Assembly: GCF_001544795.2 (NCBI RefSeq)
Contig: NZ_FCOI02000004.1
Span: forward strand, 62,001 to 126,000
DNA: 64,000 bases
Direction: 5' to 3'
Origin: Caballeronia temeraria
Lineage (GTDB): Bacteria; Pseudomonadota; Gammaproteobacteria; Burkholderiales; Burkholderiaceae
The notes under the pieces are model-generated. The model was given only the letters and a program-made list of their open reading frames with translations. It made no database searches and was not told the origin of the DNA. Every line of letters begins with the position of its first letter. The stretch's first letter is position 1. The position numbers and the translations under genes are program-made. Shown piece after piece: positions 27,447 through 36,252 of the stretch.

Positions 27447-28238
27447 TCAGAGATACTCCACGTTGCCGTCGACGCTGATGGCCTGCCCCGAGATGTTGCG
27501 CCCCGCCGGAGAGGCGAGAAATAGCGTCATCGCTGCGATGTCGTCGACGGTCACCATGCGGCGAAGCGAGATCTTGTTCAAGTACTGCGCTTTCATCTCA
27601 TCGAAACTGATGCCTGCGGATTCGGCCCGCGCGGCGATCACTTTGTCCATTCGCTCGCCCTCCACGACGCCCGGCAGAATGGCGTTGACGCGGATATTGC
27701 TCGGGCCGAGTTCGACCGCCAGCGATTTGACGAGGCCAACGATCGCCCATTTCGTCGACGCGTATGGCGTGCGAAACGCATAGCCAAGCCGTCCAGCGAC
27801 GGACGACATCGCAATGATGCCGGGACACGCCGACGTCTCCTTCAGCAACGGCACCGCGCGAAGCAGAAAGTAGTATTGGCTGTTGAGATTCGTCGCGATG
27901 GTGCGCTCCCAGTCATCCGGATCGATGGCTTCGATCCCCGCCGTGGGCCCCGCAATCCCCGCATTGTTGACGAGGATGTCCAGCCCGCCGAGCCGCGACC
28001 GCGCGTCGTCGACGACACTGTCGACCTGCTCGCGAATGCTCACATCGGCGACACCGGCATGCAGCTTCGGATTTCGCTCCCTGGCCCGGTCGACAGCCTG
28101 CTGATTCACGTCGCAGATATAGACCTGGGCATCGGCTTGGACGAATGCATCCGCGATTGCCGCACCGATGCCAGCCGCCGCGCCCGAGACAAGCACGCGC
28201 AGGCCGGGAACCGGTTTGAGAAGATCAAAAGTATTCAT
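27447..28238 (-). CDS. Short-chain dehydrogenase/reductase (SDR)
   Basis: A 263-residue NAD(P)-dependent oxidoreductase. Cofactor motif SGAAAGIGAAIADAF (near residue 18), NNAG, catalytic Ser in MSSVAG and YASTK. Third gene of an operon with an ACS-type transporter and a beta-keto acid cleavage enzyme; 18 bp separate it from the transporter. A likely role is oxidising a beta-hydroxy acid to the beta-keto acid that the cleavage enzyme uses; that is inference from context. Confidence 0.87.
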   Translation of the reverse strand: MNTFDLLKPVPGLRVLVSGAAAGIGAAIADAFVQADAQVYICDVNQQAVDRARERNPKLHAGVADVSIREQVDSVVDDARSRLGGLDILVNNAGIAGPTAGIEAIDPDDWERTIATNLNSQYYFLLRAVPLLKETSACPGIIAMSSVAGRLGYAFRTPYASTKWAIVGLVKSLAVELGPSNIRVNAILPGVVEGERMDKVIAARAESAGISFDEMKAQYLNKISLRRMVTVDDIAAMTLFLASPAGRNISGQAISVDGNVEYL

Positions 28239-28256
28239 GTTCCGTATCGAGATATT

Positions 28257-29612
28257 TCAGCTCTTGCGCGTTTCGAACGGGCCGGAAGCGTTCGCACCGG
28301 CAACGGGACGCTCGGCGGCGTGAATCGACTTCGCAAGCAGCGGCACGAGCAACAGGCCCAGCACCGACGCAGCCACGACCACGTTGAAGCCCGAATCGCT
28401 TCTGCCGGTCATCGTCTCGGCCAGCCCGAAGAGATAAGGTCCGACGAAACCGCCCAGCAAGCCGATGGTATTGATGAACGCGAGACCGGCGGCGGCCTGT
28501 ACGCCTTGCAGCCGCTTCATCGCGACGGCCCAGTACGACGGCAGGATGCCGCCCGCGAAGAACCCGGTGATGCCGAGCAGCGTGATCTGGGCCGCCTGAT
28601 TTCTGGTCGCGAGAAACGCGCACGCACTGACGACGACGCCCGCGGTCAGCACCCCGAGAAAGCCGCATTCATTGCTCACACGGCGATGAATACGCGGAAG
28701 GATCAGCACGCCCAGCAAAAAGCCGATGCCGACGCTGCTCGACAATACGCCGACGAGAATCGGCGAACTCACATGCATCTGCGCGACGATCGACGGCGTG
28801 AAAAAGTACAGTCCGACGAACGCCACCTGATTCAGAAAGTAGATGAGCGCGATGAGCACGGTCGTCGGTCGCTTGAGCGCCGCGAGCCAGTCCGCCGTGG
28901 TGAGTTCGGCGTGACCGTGCGTATCGATGACGGCGTGAGTCTCGAGCGCCTGCGCTTCCTGTGCGGACAGCCACCTGACCTCGGTCGGCCGGTTCGGAAG
29001 CTTGAAGAACAGAACGATGCCCAGCACGATGGTCGGCACGCCTTCCAGCAGGAACATCCACTGCCAGCCGTGAAGCCCGCCGATGCCGCCGAGCTGCATC
29101 AGACCCGCGCCCAGCGGATTGCCGACGATGAGCGCAACCGAAGGAGCCGTGTAAATCCATCCGACCGCGACCGCCCGGTCCTTGGGCGCGAACCAGAGCG
29201 TCACCATGTACATCAGCGCCGGAAACAATCCCGCTTCGGCGATGCCGAGCAATACGCGGAGAATGTAGAACGACCACACGCCCTGAACGAACATCATCGC
29301 GGTGGATAGCGCGCCCCATGTCACCGCAATGCGCGCAATCCAGGCGCGCGGCCCGACACGATGTGCAATCAGATTGCTCGGCACTTCGAGCAGCGCATAA
29401 CCGATGAAAAAGATACCCGCGCCCAGTCCGTAAGCTGCGGCGCTGATGCCGAGGTCCGCGGCCAGCGCGCTCTTGGCCAGCGCCACGTTCGTCCGGTCGA
29501 TGAACGACAGAAAATAGATTCCACACATCAGGGGAAGCAGCCTTGCCATTGCCTTGCGAGTCGCAAGCCAATGTGTTTCTCCGAGGCTATGGTCAGCGGT
29601 AGCGGCAGTCAT
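28257..29612 (-). CDS. MFS transporter, anion:cation symporter (ACS) family
   Basis: A 451-residue, 12-helix transporter. Motifs typical of the ACS (phthalate/tartrate/glucarate-type) subfamily are FIDRTNVALA near residue 40 and AEAGLFPALMYMVTLWFAPKDR near residue 130. Start ATG 29612 follows a GGAGA site. Located between the SDR and the BKACE genes, it probably imports the organic anion the operon degrades. Confidence 0.88.
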   Translation of the reverse strand: MTAATADHSLGETHWLATRKAMARLLPLMCGIYFLSFIDRTNVALAKSALAADLGISAAAYGLGAGIFFIGYALLEVPSNLIAHRVGPRAWIARIAVTWGALSTAMMFVQGVWSFYILRVLLGIAEAGLFPALMYMVTLWFAPKDRAVAVGWIYTAPSVALIVGNPLGAGLMQLGGIGGLHGWQWMFLLEGVPTIVLGIVLFFKLPNRPTEVRWLSAQEAQALETHAVIDTHGHAELTTADWLAALKRPTTVLIALIYFLNQVAFVGLYFFTPSIVAQMHVSSPILVGVLSSSVGIGFLLGVLILPRIHRRVSNECGFLGVLTAGVVVSACAFLATRNQAAQITLLGITGFFAGGILPSYWAVAMKRLQGVQAAAGLAFINTIGLLGGFVGPYLFGLAETMTGRSDSGFNVVVAASVLGLLLVPLLAKSIHAAERPVAGANASGPFETRKS

Positions 29613-29639
29613 GACGTCTCCAGAATGAACTCTCTCGTC

Positions 29640-30578
29640 TCAAAGCGAAACGCTGTCGCGCCCTTTGAGTCCCAGGATGGCTCGCGCATCGGCGGGCGTC
29701 GCGATTTCGAACGACAGCTCTTCGAGAATGCGGCGGATCTTGCGAACCTGTTCGGCATTCGATTTCGCCTTCACGCCTCTCGACAGGTAGACGCTGTCTT
29801 CGAGGCCCACGCGCACGTTGCCGCCCATGATCGCGCCCATCGTCACCAGCGACATCTGATGACGTCCGGCGCCGAGAATCGAAAGCTGATAGTTCTCGCG
29901 GCCGAACAGACGATCGGCGGTCGCTCGCATCATCGAAAGGTTTTCGGGATCGTGACCGATGCCGCCGAGAATCCCGAACACCGACTGAATGAAGAACGGC
30001 GGCTTGATCAGTCCGATATCGATGAAATGCGCGAGGTTATACAAATGCCCCACGTCGTAGCACTCGAATTCGAAACGCGTTCCATAGTCGCGAAACTCGG
30101 TGAGGATGTTCCTGATGTCGCGAAACGTGTTCCGGAAGATCATGTCCTCCATGCCTTCGACATATTCCTTCTCCCAGTCGAAGCGCCACGAAGACATCCG
30201 GGCCGCAACGGGATGAAGAGAAAAGTTCATCGAGCCCATGTTCAACGAGCACATTTCCGGCTTGGCGACGCGTGCATAGGCCAGGCGCTCATCGAGCGTC
30301 ATGCGCGTGCTGCCGCCCGTCGAGATATTGATGACCGCGTCGGTTTCGGCCGCGATGGCGGGAACGAACCGGCGGAACACGTCCGGCGACGGCGTTGGGC
30401 GGCCATCTTCGGGATCGCGCGCATGAAGGTGAAGAATCGCGGCGCCGGCCTCGGCTGCGTCGAGCGCCTGACGCTTGATGTCGTCGGGCGTGAGGGGCAG
30501 ATATTCCGACATCGACGGAACATGCGCCGAACCCGTGACGGCGCACGTGATGATGACCTTGTTGCTGGGATTGCTCAT
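29640..30578 (-). CDS. Beta-keto acid cleavage enzyme (BKACE, DUF849 family)
   Basis: A 312-residue enzyme. BKACE proteins, such as 3-keto-5-aminohexanoate cleavage enzyme and the dehydrocarnitine cleavage enzyme, condense a beta-keto acid with acetyl-CoA to give acetoacetate and a new acyl-CoA. Visible are the zinc-binding HLHARDPEDGRP (near residue 50), ISTGGSTRMTLDERL, LNMGSMNF and VRVGLEDSVYLSRGV near the C-terminus. Gene order BKACE-MFS-SDR with a divergent AraC regulator resembles small acid-degradation loci; the actual beta-keto acid is unknown. Confidence 0.9.
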   Translation of the reverse strand: MSNPSNKVIITCAVTGSAHVPSMSEYLPLTPDDIKRQALDAAEAGAAILHLHARDPEDGRPTPSPDVFRRFVPAIAAETDAVINISTGGSTRMTLDERLAYARVAKPEMCSLNMGSMNFSLHPVAARMSSWRFDWEKEYVEGMEDMIFRNTFRDIRNILTEFRDYGTRFEFECYDVGHLYNLAHFIDIGLIKPPFFIQSVFGILGGIGHDPENLSMMRATADRLFGRENYQLSILGAGRHQMSLVTMGAIMGGNVRVGLEDSVYLSRGVKAKSNAEQVRKIRRILEELSFEIATPADARAILGLKGRDSVSL

Positions 30579-30680
30579 TGGATGTCCTTCGAAACGAAAC
30601 TCGACAGGCGAGCTTCAGCCATGCCTCGGCGCGGCTCGCAAAAGCAAGCGCGCTGCGAATGCCGTTGAAAAACGTAAGTT

Positions 30681-30697
30681 TCGGCCTCGAAGGCCGA
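30681..30697. promoter_or_regulatory. Small hairpin in the BKACE-AraC intergenic region
   Basis: TCGGCCT-CGA-AGGCCGA (7-bp stem, 3-base loop) lies in the 326-bp divergent gap between the BKACE operon and the AraC gene. It could be an operator or leader stem. The remainder of the gap shows no gene. Confidence 0.3.
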
Positions 30698-30904
30698 TCA
30701 GGACGCGACCGCGCGACGACGACTACGCGGGCGGCGGGAAACTGGCGTGAAGTTGGCGTTGCATGCGTGTCTCCGATGGGTACGCGAGCCGCGCAATTGC
30801 AATGCGGACTCGTCTTGTTACGGAGATAGTAGTGGGATACGATTCGCTGCGAAAGGTCTTATCCGGACAAGATGGTGTCCCCGCAGGACACACGAGGAGG
30901 CGCG

Positions 30905-31936
30905 GTGTCATCGAGAATTCCCCTGTTGAACGAGCGCATCTACGCGCCCTACAAGATCGCCGCACTGGTCGACGTGCTTGCGGAGCAAGGGATTGCGCCG
31001 GAGGACAGCCTGAAGGGAAGCGGCGTCGCGCCCGCACAGATTTACGATGCCTCCGTGATGACTTCCGTCCGGCAGTACGCGGCGGTCTGCAGCAACGCCG
31101 TCGCGCTGTCCGCCGACCCGCGAACGCCGTTCAAGACCGGAGCGCGCCTGCATCTGGCCTCGTATGGGATGTACGGATACGCGCTGATGTCGTGTTTATC
31201 GTTGCGAGACTATTTCCGGCTGGGCGTGAAATACCATCGGCTCGCAACGCCGACGCTGACCATCGAGTGGCGCGAACATCCCGAGACGTCGGTGTGGACG
31301 TTTCCGGATGCGTTCTCGTCGCAGCTTGCGCACGACATACAGCAGTTCCTGCTCGAGCAGCAGTACACGCAGCACGTGACGCATTTGCAGGATGTCGCGG
31401 GCAGAAGCTGTCCGCCCATGCTCGCGCGATTCGCGTATCCGGCGCCGCCGCACGCCGATCTCTATCCGGAATATCTGAGTTGTCCGTGCGAATTCGATGC
31501 GGACGAATGCCAGCTCATCTACGACAGCGCGATACTCGAACTCAAGCCGCATCTGGCGGACAGGCACTCGGCGGCGCTGCTGCAGGAGACATGCGACAGG
31601 CTGATCGGGCAGGCGAAGACATCGACCGGGGTTTCCGGCGAGGTCTATCAGGTTCTGATGCGCAAGCCCGGCGAGTTTCCGGGCATGGAAACGGTCGCCG
31701 ATGCGTTGAAGATGACGAGCCGCACGCTGCGGCGGCGCCTCGAGGCGGAAGGTACATCGTTTGTCGCCATCGTCGACGATGTGCGGTGCTCGCTCGCGAC
31801 CGAGTATCTGAAGACGACGAAGCTCAGTACCGACGACGTCGCCATGCTGGTCGGCTTCACGGATACCGCCAATTTCCGCAGAGCGCTCAAGCGATGGACG
31901 GGCAAAGGGCCCGCGGAAATCCGCGAGCAGGAGTAA
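30905..31936 (+). CDS. AraC-family transcriptional regulator (Arabinose_bd N-terminal domain)
   Basis: A 343-residue regulator with a ~200-residue N-terminal domain like PF12625 (seen in OruR-type activators) and a C-terminal double HTH (ADALKMTSRTLRRRLEAEGTSF; STDDVAMLVGFTDTANFRRALKRWTG, each split here). GTG 30905 was chosen because AGGAGG sits 4 bp upstream; an in-frame ATG at 30872 lacks a ribosome-binding site. It is divergent from the BKACE operon and probably activates it in response to the substrate. It ends 3 bp from the convergent flgM stop. Confidence 0.87.
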   Translation: MSSRIPLLNERIYAPYKIAALVDVLAEQGIAPEDSLKGSGVAPAQIYDASVMTSVRQYAAVCSNAVALSADPRTPFKTGARLHLASYGMYGYALMSCLSLRDYFRLGVKYHRLATPTLTIEWREHPETSVWTFPDAFSSQLAHDIQQFLLEQQYTQHVTHLQDVAGRSCPPMLARFAYPAPPHADLYPEYLSCPCEFDADECQLIYDSAILELKPHLADRHSAALLQETCDRLIGQAKTSTGVSGEVYQVLMRKPGEFPGMETVADALKMTSRTLRRRLEAEGTSFVAIVDDVRCSLATEYLKTTKLSTDDVAMLVGFTDTANFRRALKRWTGKGPAEIREQE

Positions 31937-31939
31937 CGA

Positions 31940-32254
31940 TCAGCGGGTTCTCGCTTGCAGCATGTCGCGCGCGGAGCTCAACATGCCGTCGGCGATCTTG
32001 CCCGAATCGATCGTGTAGCTGCCGTCACGAAGGGCGGCCTTGATCGACTCGACCTTCGCCATATCGATATCGGAGGCGTCGGCCGAACGCAGTGCCGACA
32101 TCGACGACAAACTCACCGTCGAGCTATCCGCGTGGACGCCGCCGGTTTCGCGGATGCCGTCGACGGCGTTGGGCGCATCGCTGCTGCTGGCTGCGCGAAC
32201 CGCGCTGGGCTGGAGGGTTGCGAGCGCGTTGTCATTGCTGGATTCGATCTTCAT
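31940..32254 (-). CDS. flgM: FlgM, anti-sigma-28 factor
   Basis: A 104-residue protein with a disordered Ser/Ala-rich N-terminal half and the C-terminal FlgM pattern MAKVESIKAALRDGSYTIDS followed by GKIADGMLSSARDML, the part that binds sigma-28 (FliA). FlgM holds FliA inactive until exported through the completed flagellar hook. No flagellar gene adjoins it here, which is unusual, since flgM normally lies with flgA/flgN. It may be a second copy or a regulator co-opted elsewhere. Convergent with the AraC gene. Confidence 0.8.
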   Translation of the reverse strand: MKIESSNDNALATLQPSAVRAASSSDAPNAVDGIRETGGVHADSSTVSLSSMSALRSADASDIDMAKVESIKAALRDGSYTIDSGKIADGMLSSARDMLQARTR

Positions 32255-32471
32255 GGTGTCCGTTCCCTGTCTGTTGAATCTTTAACGGACCGGAATTCGA
32301 AGTCTTCACCGCAGCGCGGACGTTCGACGCGTCCGCGGACGTCACCATACCCGTCAAACCCTTGTCGGGCGGTCTTCCTGGCCAGATGAAACAAATTGCA
32401 ACAAAGTGTGTGGAAGTGCACACAGCGACTTCAGCGGCCACACGTCCGCTACGACATATGAAGTCGCAACA

Positions 32472-32567
32472 AAGAAAAAAGGCGTTGCTGCAAGCAGCAA
32501 CGCCTAAAAGTCCTGGCCTGTCCGAGGGCCGCCAGAACCTGAGAGATCGATCGTGCGGGGCACGAAT
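32472..32567 (-). ncRNA. Candidate small RNA (~96 nt) with its own promoter and terminator
   Basis: On the minus strand a TATAGT -10 box (complement of 32575-32580), with a weak TTTCAA -35 16 bp further upstream, would start a transcript near 32567. It contains an 8-bp stem GUUCUGGC/GCCAGGAC (complement of 32510-32538) and ends in a perfect 11-bp-plus stem, AGGCGTTGCTGC...GCAGCAACGCCT (32480-32505), followed by TTTTTTCTTT. No open frame with a ribosome-binding site fits. It sits in an 880-bp gene-poor interval between flgM and a small hypothetical gene. Confidence 0.6.
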
Positions 32568-32766
32568 GAAAGCGACTATAGCATCGGCATTTGCGATTGA
32601 AATAGGCAATTAAAAATCATATGCCGTTTCGATGATGCGCGTCGCGGTGGATCATTCGAATTGTTGCGGCGCGCAATCGTTTTCAGGTGTGTTCAGGCGC
32701 AGGAAGTTGAATCAAACGAACAGTCACAGCATTTTTTTCAACTGTCCGCTTCGCCGCGACACGCCT

Positions 32767-33135
32767 CTAGTGGGATTCTTCTACTGACCACTGCGTCTGT
32801 TGCGACCGGCACGGCAGCGTCGTTCGCGGGATCATCGAAAAGCCTTCGCAAGTAAGCGAACTCCTTGCACGCGTGAGAGAGTCGGTCCCGGACTCTTCCG
32901 GTGTGAATCGGTTGCCCTTCAACGATGACTGCCTTGGCGTGCGCATCAACAATTCGCGAGACCGGACCAGTGCCTCGAGGCTCGAATTCAGGCTGCGCAA
33001 GGTGGACACCGTGGCTTCGCGGCTCCCCGGGTGTCCCGTGGCCAGGCTTTGTTTCGCTTCCGCGACGTACTGGCGGCAGGTTTCGATGTACTGGCAGACT
33101 TCGAGCGAGGTCTCAACAGAAGAGGAGCGGTTCAT
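32767..33135 (-). CDS. Small hypothetical protein
   Basis: A 122-residue frame from ATG 33135. The first ~70 residues are helical with regular composition (VCQYIETCRQYVAEAKQSL, then RSLNSSLEALVRSRELLMRT), like a real small protein. The last ~50 residues are Ser/Thr/Arg-rich and look non-native, so the true gene may once have ended earlier or the tail may be frameshifted. No family recognised. It is upstream of, and on the same strand as, the candidate small RNA. Confidence 0.45.
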   Translation of the reverse strand: MNRSSSVETSLEVCQYIETCRQYVAEAKQSLATGHPGSREATVSTLRSLNSSLEALVRSRELLMRTPRQSSLKGNRFTPEESGTDSLTRARSSLTCEGFSMIPRTTLPCRSQQTQWSVEESH

Positions 33136-33299
33136 TTCGGCTTCTCGCGTCGGCAAGGAAGGGGCTGGGTGACATCGTCACGTGCGCCGGGCTTGCGGCA
33201 TTCTACGTCCGATAGGGATGGTTTTCGGCTGGAACGGGACAAATTCGGAAGATGCAAGGCTTGTGCCTCGCGTTTAGGACGCGCGCGGGCGCGGAGCGC

Positions 33300-33392
33300 T
33301 TACTTCCGCCGGTCCGCGGCCAGTTCGCGAAACCTCGACTTGCGCTTCTCGCGAAACGCCCTCACCCCTTCCTTCGATTCTTCCGTGTCCCA
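33300..33392 (-). pseudogene. Relic: C-terminal tail of an enoyl-CoA hydratase
   Basis: Thirty codons plus a TAA read DTEESKEGVRAFREKRKSRF and a short basic end on the minus strand. This is the usual crotonase C-terminus (SxEGxxAFxEKRKPxF). An in-frame TGA precedes it and the rest of the enzyme is absent: the DNA upstream is already the start of a LysR relic on the other strand. The junction near 33393-33420 therefore marks a deletion. Confidence 0.7.
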
Positions 33393-33422
33393 TCATCATC
33401 GACGAGACGGCGAGCGGAGATC

Positions 33423-33655
33423 ATGAAGAACGACCTCGAATGGACCGACTTTCCCTACTTTCTCGAAGTGGCGCGCACCGGCAAGATTTCCACGACCGCA
33501 TCGACCGGCTGGAAGAATCGCTCGGCGCAGTGCTGTTTGATCAATCTCTTTCCCGACCGCGCGCAGAAGATCTCTCCAAAACCCGGCGGATTCGCTTCGT
33601 GTGGGATTTCATTCGCGGGATCAGCGACCGCCGCGCGGATCTGTTTCGTCGATAG
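33423..33655 (+). pseudogene. Relic: LysR-family regulator with two internal losses
   Basis: Starts well (GGAG site, ATG 33423): WTDFPYFLEVARTGKIST, a LysR N-terminus. About 15-20 codons of the HTH are missing and the frame shifts; RIDRLEESLGAVLFDQS follows in the next frame, then nearly all the effector domain is missing and a LysR-like end (IRFVWDFIRGISDRRADLF) closes the frame at TAG 33653. About 75 codons remain of some 300. Its 3' end overlaps the tail of the intact convergent LysR gene. Confidence 0.75.
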
Positions 33656-34532
33656 CGGCAATCAGTTCATCCGCTCTCGACAAAAACAGCTTCAGCACCG
33701 GCGACGCATTCGAACGGCTGTAGCCGATCGCGAGATCGACGGTCGGCGCCTCGCCTTGCAGCGGACGGCTCACGACCGACCACGGCAGCAGATTGTTCGC
33801 GTACTCCGGCATCAGCGACAAGCCGCGTGTCGATGCCACGAGCGACATAGCCATCGCAAGATTGTCGACGGCATGCGCGGGCTTCGGATCGAGCCCGTTG
33901 TCCTGCAGATATTGCGCGACGACATCGTGCAGCACGCGCGCCTTGTTCGACGCCATCACGAAGGTCTCGCCTTGCAGGTCCGATGGATGGATCGCGGTCT
34001 TCGCCGTCAGCCGGTGATCGCTCGGCATCAGCACGACGAGCTTCTCGCGATACACGACGCGATAGTCGAGATCCAGCCCCGGCTCGGTGCGCACGAATGC
34101 GAGATCGAGCTTGCCGCGCGCCACGGCGTCGGCGAGATCGGGTGAATAACCGCTCGACACGGTGACGTCGATATTCGGCAGCTCGTCGCGCAACACCTGC
34201 ATCGCGCGCGGCAGCCATGTCATTTCCTGACCGGTGAGAAAGCCGAGCGCGAACACTTGCTTGGCAGGCCGCGCGGCACGGCGCGCGGCTTCGATAGCGG
34301 CATCGACCTGTGCGAGCACGAGTCGCGCGTGATCGAGAAAGGCCTTGCCGGACGGCGTCAACTCGACGCCACGCGCGCTGCGGCTGAACAGTTCCGCGCG
34401 CACTTCGTCTTCGAGATCGCGGATCTGCCGGCTCAACGATGGCTGCGACGTGAACAGCCGCTGCTCGGCGGCGACGGTGAGGCTGCCCGTTTCCGCGACC
34501 GCGATGAAATAGCGCAGATGGCGTAGCTCCAT
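33621..34532 (-). CDS. LysR-family transcriptional regulator
   Basis: A 303-residue regulator. N-terminal winged HTH (MELRHLRYFIAVAETGSLT, then FTSQPSLSRQIRDLEDEV) and a LysR substrate-binding domain (about residues 90-295). AGGAGAAAG precedes the ATG. It is divergent from two SDR genes 181 bp away, the standard arrangement for a LysR activator and its target, so it probably controls them. The last 12 codons overlap the LysR relic on the opposite strand. Confidence 0.9.
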   Translation of the reverse strand: MELRHLRYFIAVAETGSLTVAAEQRLFTSQPSLSRQIRDLEDEVRAELFSRSARGVELTPSGKAFLDHARLVLAQVDAAIEAARRAARPAKQVFALGFLTGQEMTWLPRAMQVLRDELPNIDVTVSSGYSPDLADAVARGKLDLAFVRTEPGLDLDYRVVYREKLVVLMPSDHRLTAKTAIHPSDLQGETFVMASNKARVLHDVVAQYLQDNGLDPKPAHAVDNLAMAMSLVASTRGLSLMPEYANNLLPWSVVSRPLQGEAPTVDLAIGYSRSNASPVLKLFLSRADELIAAIDETDPRGGR

Positions 34533-34713
34533 GCTTTCTCCTGTCGTGCGCTGTGTTCATGGCCATGCTTTTCAGGCATGCCTCTCAGCCTACAAAGTCT
34601 TTTTCCGAAGCGCAAGCGCGGACTAGATTACGAGTCAACCGGCCACGCAACCTGCAGCCATGCCTGCTTGTTATCGCCGAACCGTCCTCGAAACACGTCA
34701 TCGGAGCTTCAAC

Positions 34714-35460
34714 ATGAACGACTTCTCAGGCAAAACCGCGCTCGTCACGGGCGCATCTCGCGGCATCGGACGCGCAATCGCGATCTCGCTCGGCCGCGCC
34801 GGCGCGCAGGTGCTCGTGCACTACAGCAGCAACGAAGCCGCCGCCGATTCGGTCGTCGCTGAAATCGTCGCGAGCGGCGGGCGCGCGCAGAAAATCGCCG
34901 CCGATCTGCGCGACGCCGACGGCCCGCACATGCTCGCTCGACGTGTACGCGAGATCGTCGGCGGACGGCTCGACGTGCTCGTCGCGAATGCGGGCATCGC
35001 CAAGGCCGTGAGCATCGAAGAGACGACCGTCGAAAGCTTCGACGACCTCTTCGCCGTCAACGTGCGCGCGCCCTTCTTCCTCGTCCAGCAGCTTCTGCCG
35101 GTGCTGTCGCAAGGCAGCAGCGTGGTGCTGCTTTCGTCGCTGGCGGCGCATGCCTCGGTCGGCGAGCTGTCCGCGTACGCCGCGACCAAAGGCGCAATCG
35201 ATACGCTCGTGCGCCACTTCGCTGCCGCGCTCGGCGAACGCGGCGTGCGCGTGAATGCGGTCGCGCCAGGCGTCGTCGCGACCGAGATGTCGAACTTCGT
35301 GAAGACCGACGAAGGCCGCGATTACGCGCTGAGTCTGCAAGCGCTGAAGCACATCGCGAAGCCCGAGGATATCGCCGGCGCCGTGACCTTCCTGGCTTCC
35401 GGCAAGGCGAGCTGGATCACGGGCGACATCCTGCGCGTCGACGGCGGGTCGAAGCTTTGA
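34714..35460 (+). CDS. SDR-family oxidoreductase (FabG-like)
   Basis: A 248-residue NAD(P)-dependent reductase with TGASRGIGRAIAISLGRAGA, NAG, a Ser in LLSSLAAHAS, YAATK and the FabG-type C-terminus ASWITGDILRVDGGSKL. ATG 34714 has a GGAG site; an in-frame ATG at 34660 would add 18 residues. It is followed 26 bp later by a second SDR and divergent from the LysR gene. Its substrate is unknown. Confidence 0.87.
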   Translation: MNDFSGKTALVTGASRGIGRAIAISLGRAGAQVLVHYSSNEAAADSVVAEIVASGGRAQKIAADLRDADGPHMLARRVREIVGGRLDVLVANAGIAKAVSIEETTVESFDDLFAVNVRAPFFLVQQLLPVLSQGSSVVLLSSLAAHASVGELSAYAATKGAIDTLVRHFAAALGERGVRVNAVAPGVVATEMSNFVKTDEGRDYALSLQALKHIAKPEDIAGAVTFLASGKASWITGDILRVDGGSKL

Positions 35461-35486
35461 GCGCGAACTTTGCATAAGGAACCAGC

Positions 35487-36230
35487 ATGAACACACAGCA
35501 AGTCGTACTCGTCACCGGTGCGTTGAGCGGCATCGGTCGCGCGGCTGCGCTCGCCTTCGCACGCTCGAACGCGCACGTCGTGATTTCAGGGCGGCGCGCG
35601 GACGAAGGGCGGGCATTCGCCGAATCGCTTCGTGCGCTCGGCGCGAAAGCGGAGTTCATCGAGGCCGATGTGCGCATCGAAGACGAAGTGCAGGCGCTCG
35701 TCGAACGCACGATCGCGCGCTTCGGCAGACTCGATGTCGCGGTGAACGCTGCGGGCACCGAAGGGGAATCGGGCCCTGTCGTCGAACAGACGACGGCGCG
35801 CTACACCGCCGTGTTCGACGCGAACGTGCTCGGCACCTTGCTCGCGATGAAGCACGAACTACGGGCGATGTCGGCGCAAGGCAGCGGCAGCATCGTGAAC
35901 GTGTCGTCGACGATGGGCTCGCGCGGCGCGGCGGGCGCGGCGCTCTATGTCGCAAGCAAGCATGCCGTCGAAGGGCTGACGAAATCGGCGGCCCTCGAAG
36001 CCGCCGCGCTCGGCGTGCGCGTCAACGCGGTCGCGCCCGGCCCCGTCCAGACGCCGATGCTCGACCGGCTTACGCAGACTTCCGAACGCAAGGCCGCGTT
36101 TCTCGACACGGTGCCGCTCAAACGCGCGGGGACGCCCGATGAGATCGCCGAAGCCATCGTGTACGTGGCGTCGGCGGGCTTCATGACGGGCGAAGTGCTG
36201 CGGGTAAATGGCGGACGAACGGCGTCGTGA
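35487..36230 (+). CDS. SDR-family oxidoreductase
   Basis: A 247-residue paralogue-type SDR: TGALSGIGRAAALAFARSNA, NAAG, VSSTMGSRGAAG, YVASK and FMTGEVLRVNGGRTAS. An AAGGA site precedes ATG 35487. It forms a two-gene unit with the preceding SDR under the divergent LysR regulator; the pair could carry out successive or opposing oxidoreductions on the same compound. Confidence 0.87.
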   Translation: MNTQQVVLVTGALSGIGRAAALAFARSNAHVVISGRRADEGRAFAESLRALGAKAEFIEADVRIEDEVQALVERTIARFGRLDVAVNAAGTEGESGPVVEQTTARYTAVFDANVLGTLLAMKHELRAMSAQGSGSIVNVSSTMGSRGAAGAALYVASKHAVEGLTKSAALEAAALGVRVNAVAPGPVQTPMLDRLTQTSERKAAFLDTVPLKRAGTPDEIAEAIVYVASAGFMTGEVLRVNGGRTAS

Positions 36231-36252
36231 GGCTCGCCTTGCGATCGAGGCT

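Noticed and set aside
32472-32567. Glycine riboswitch (CTCTCAGGTT...GGACAG on the minus strand)
   Set aside because: Only the 3' part looks similar. The GCCGAAGGGGCAA element and the first GGAGAG half are missing, and no glycine-cleavage gene follows. Kept as a generic small RNA candidate.
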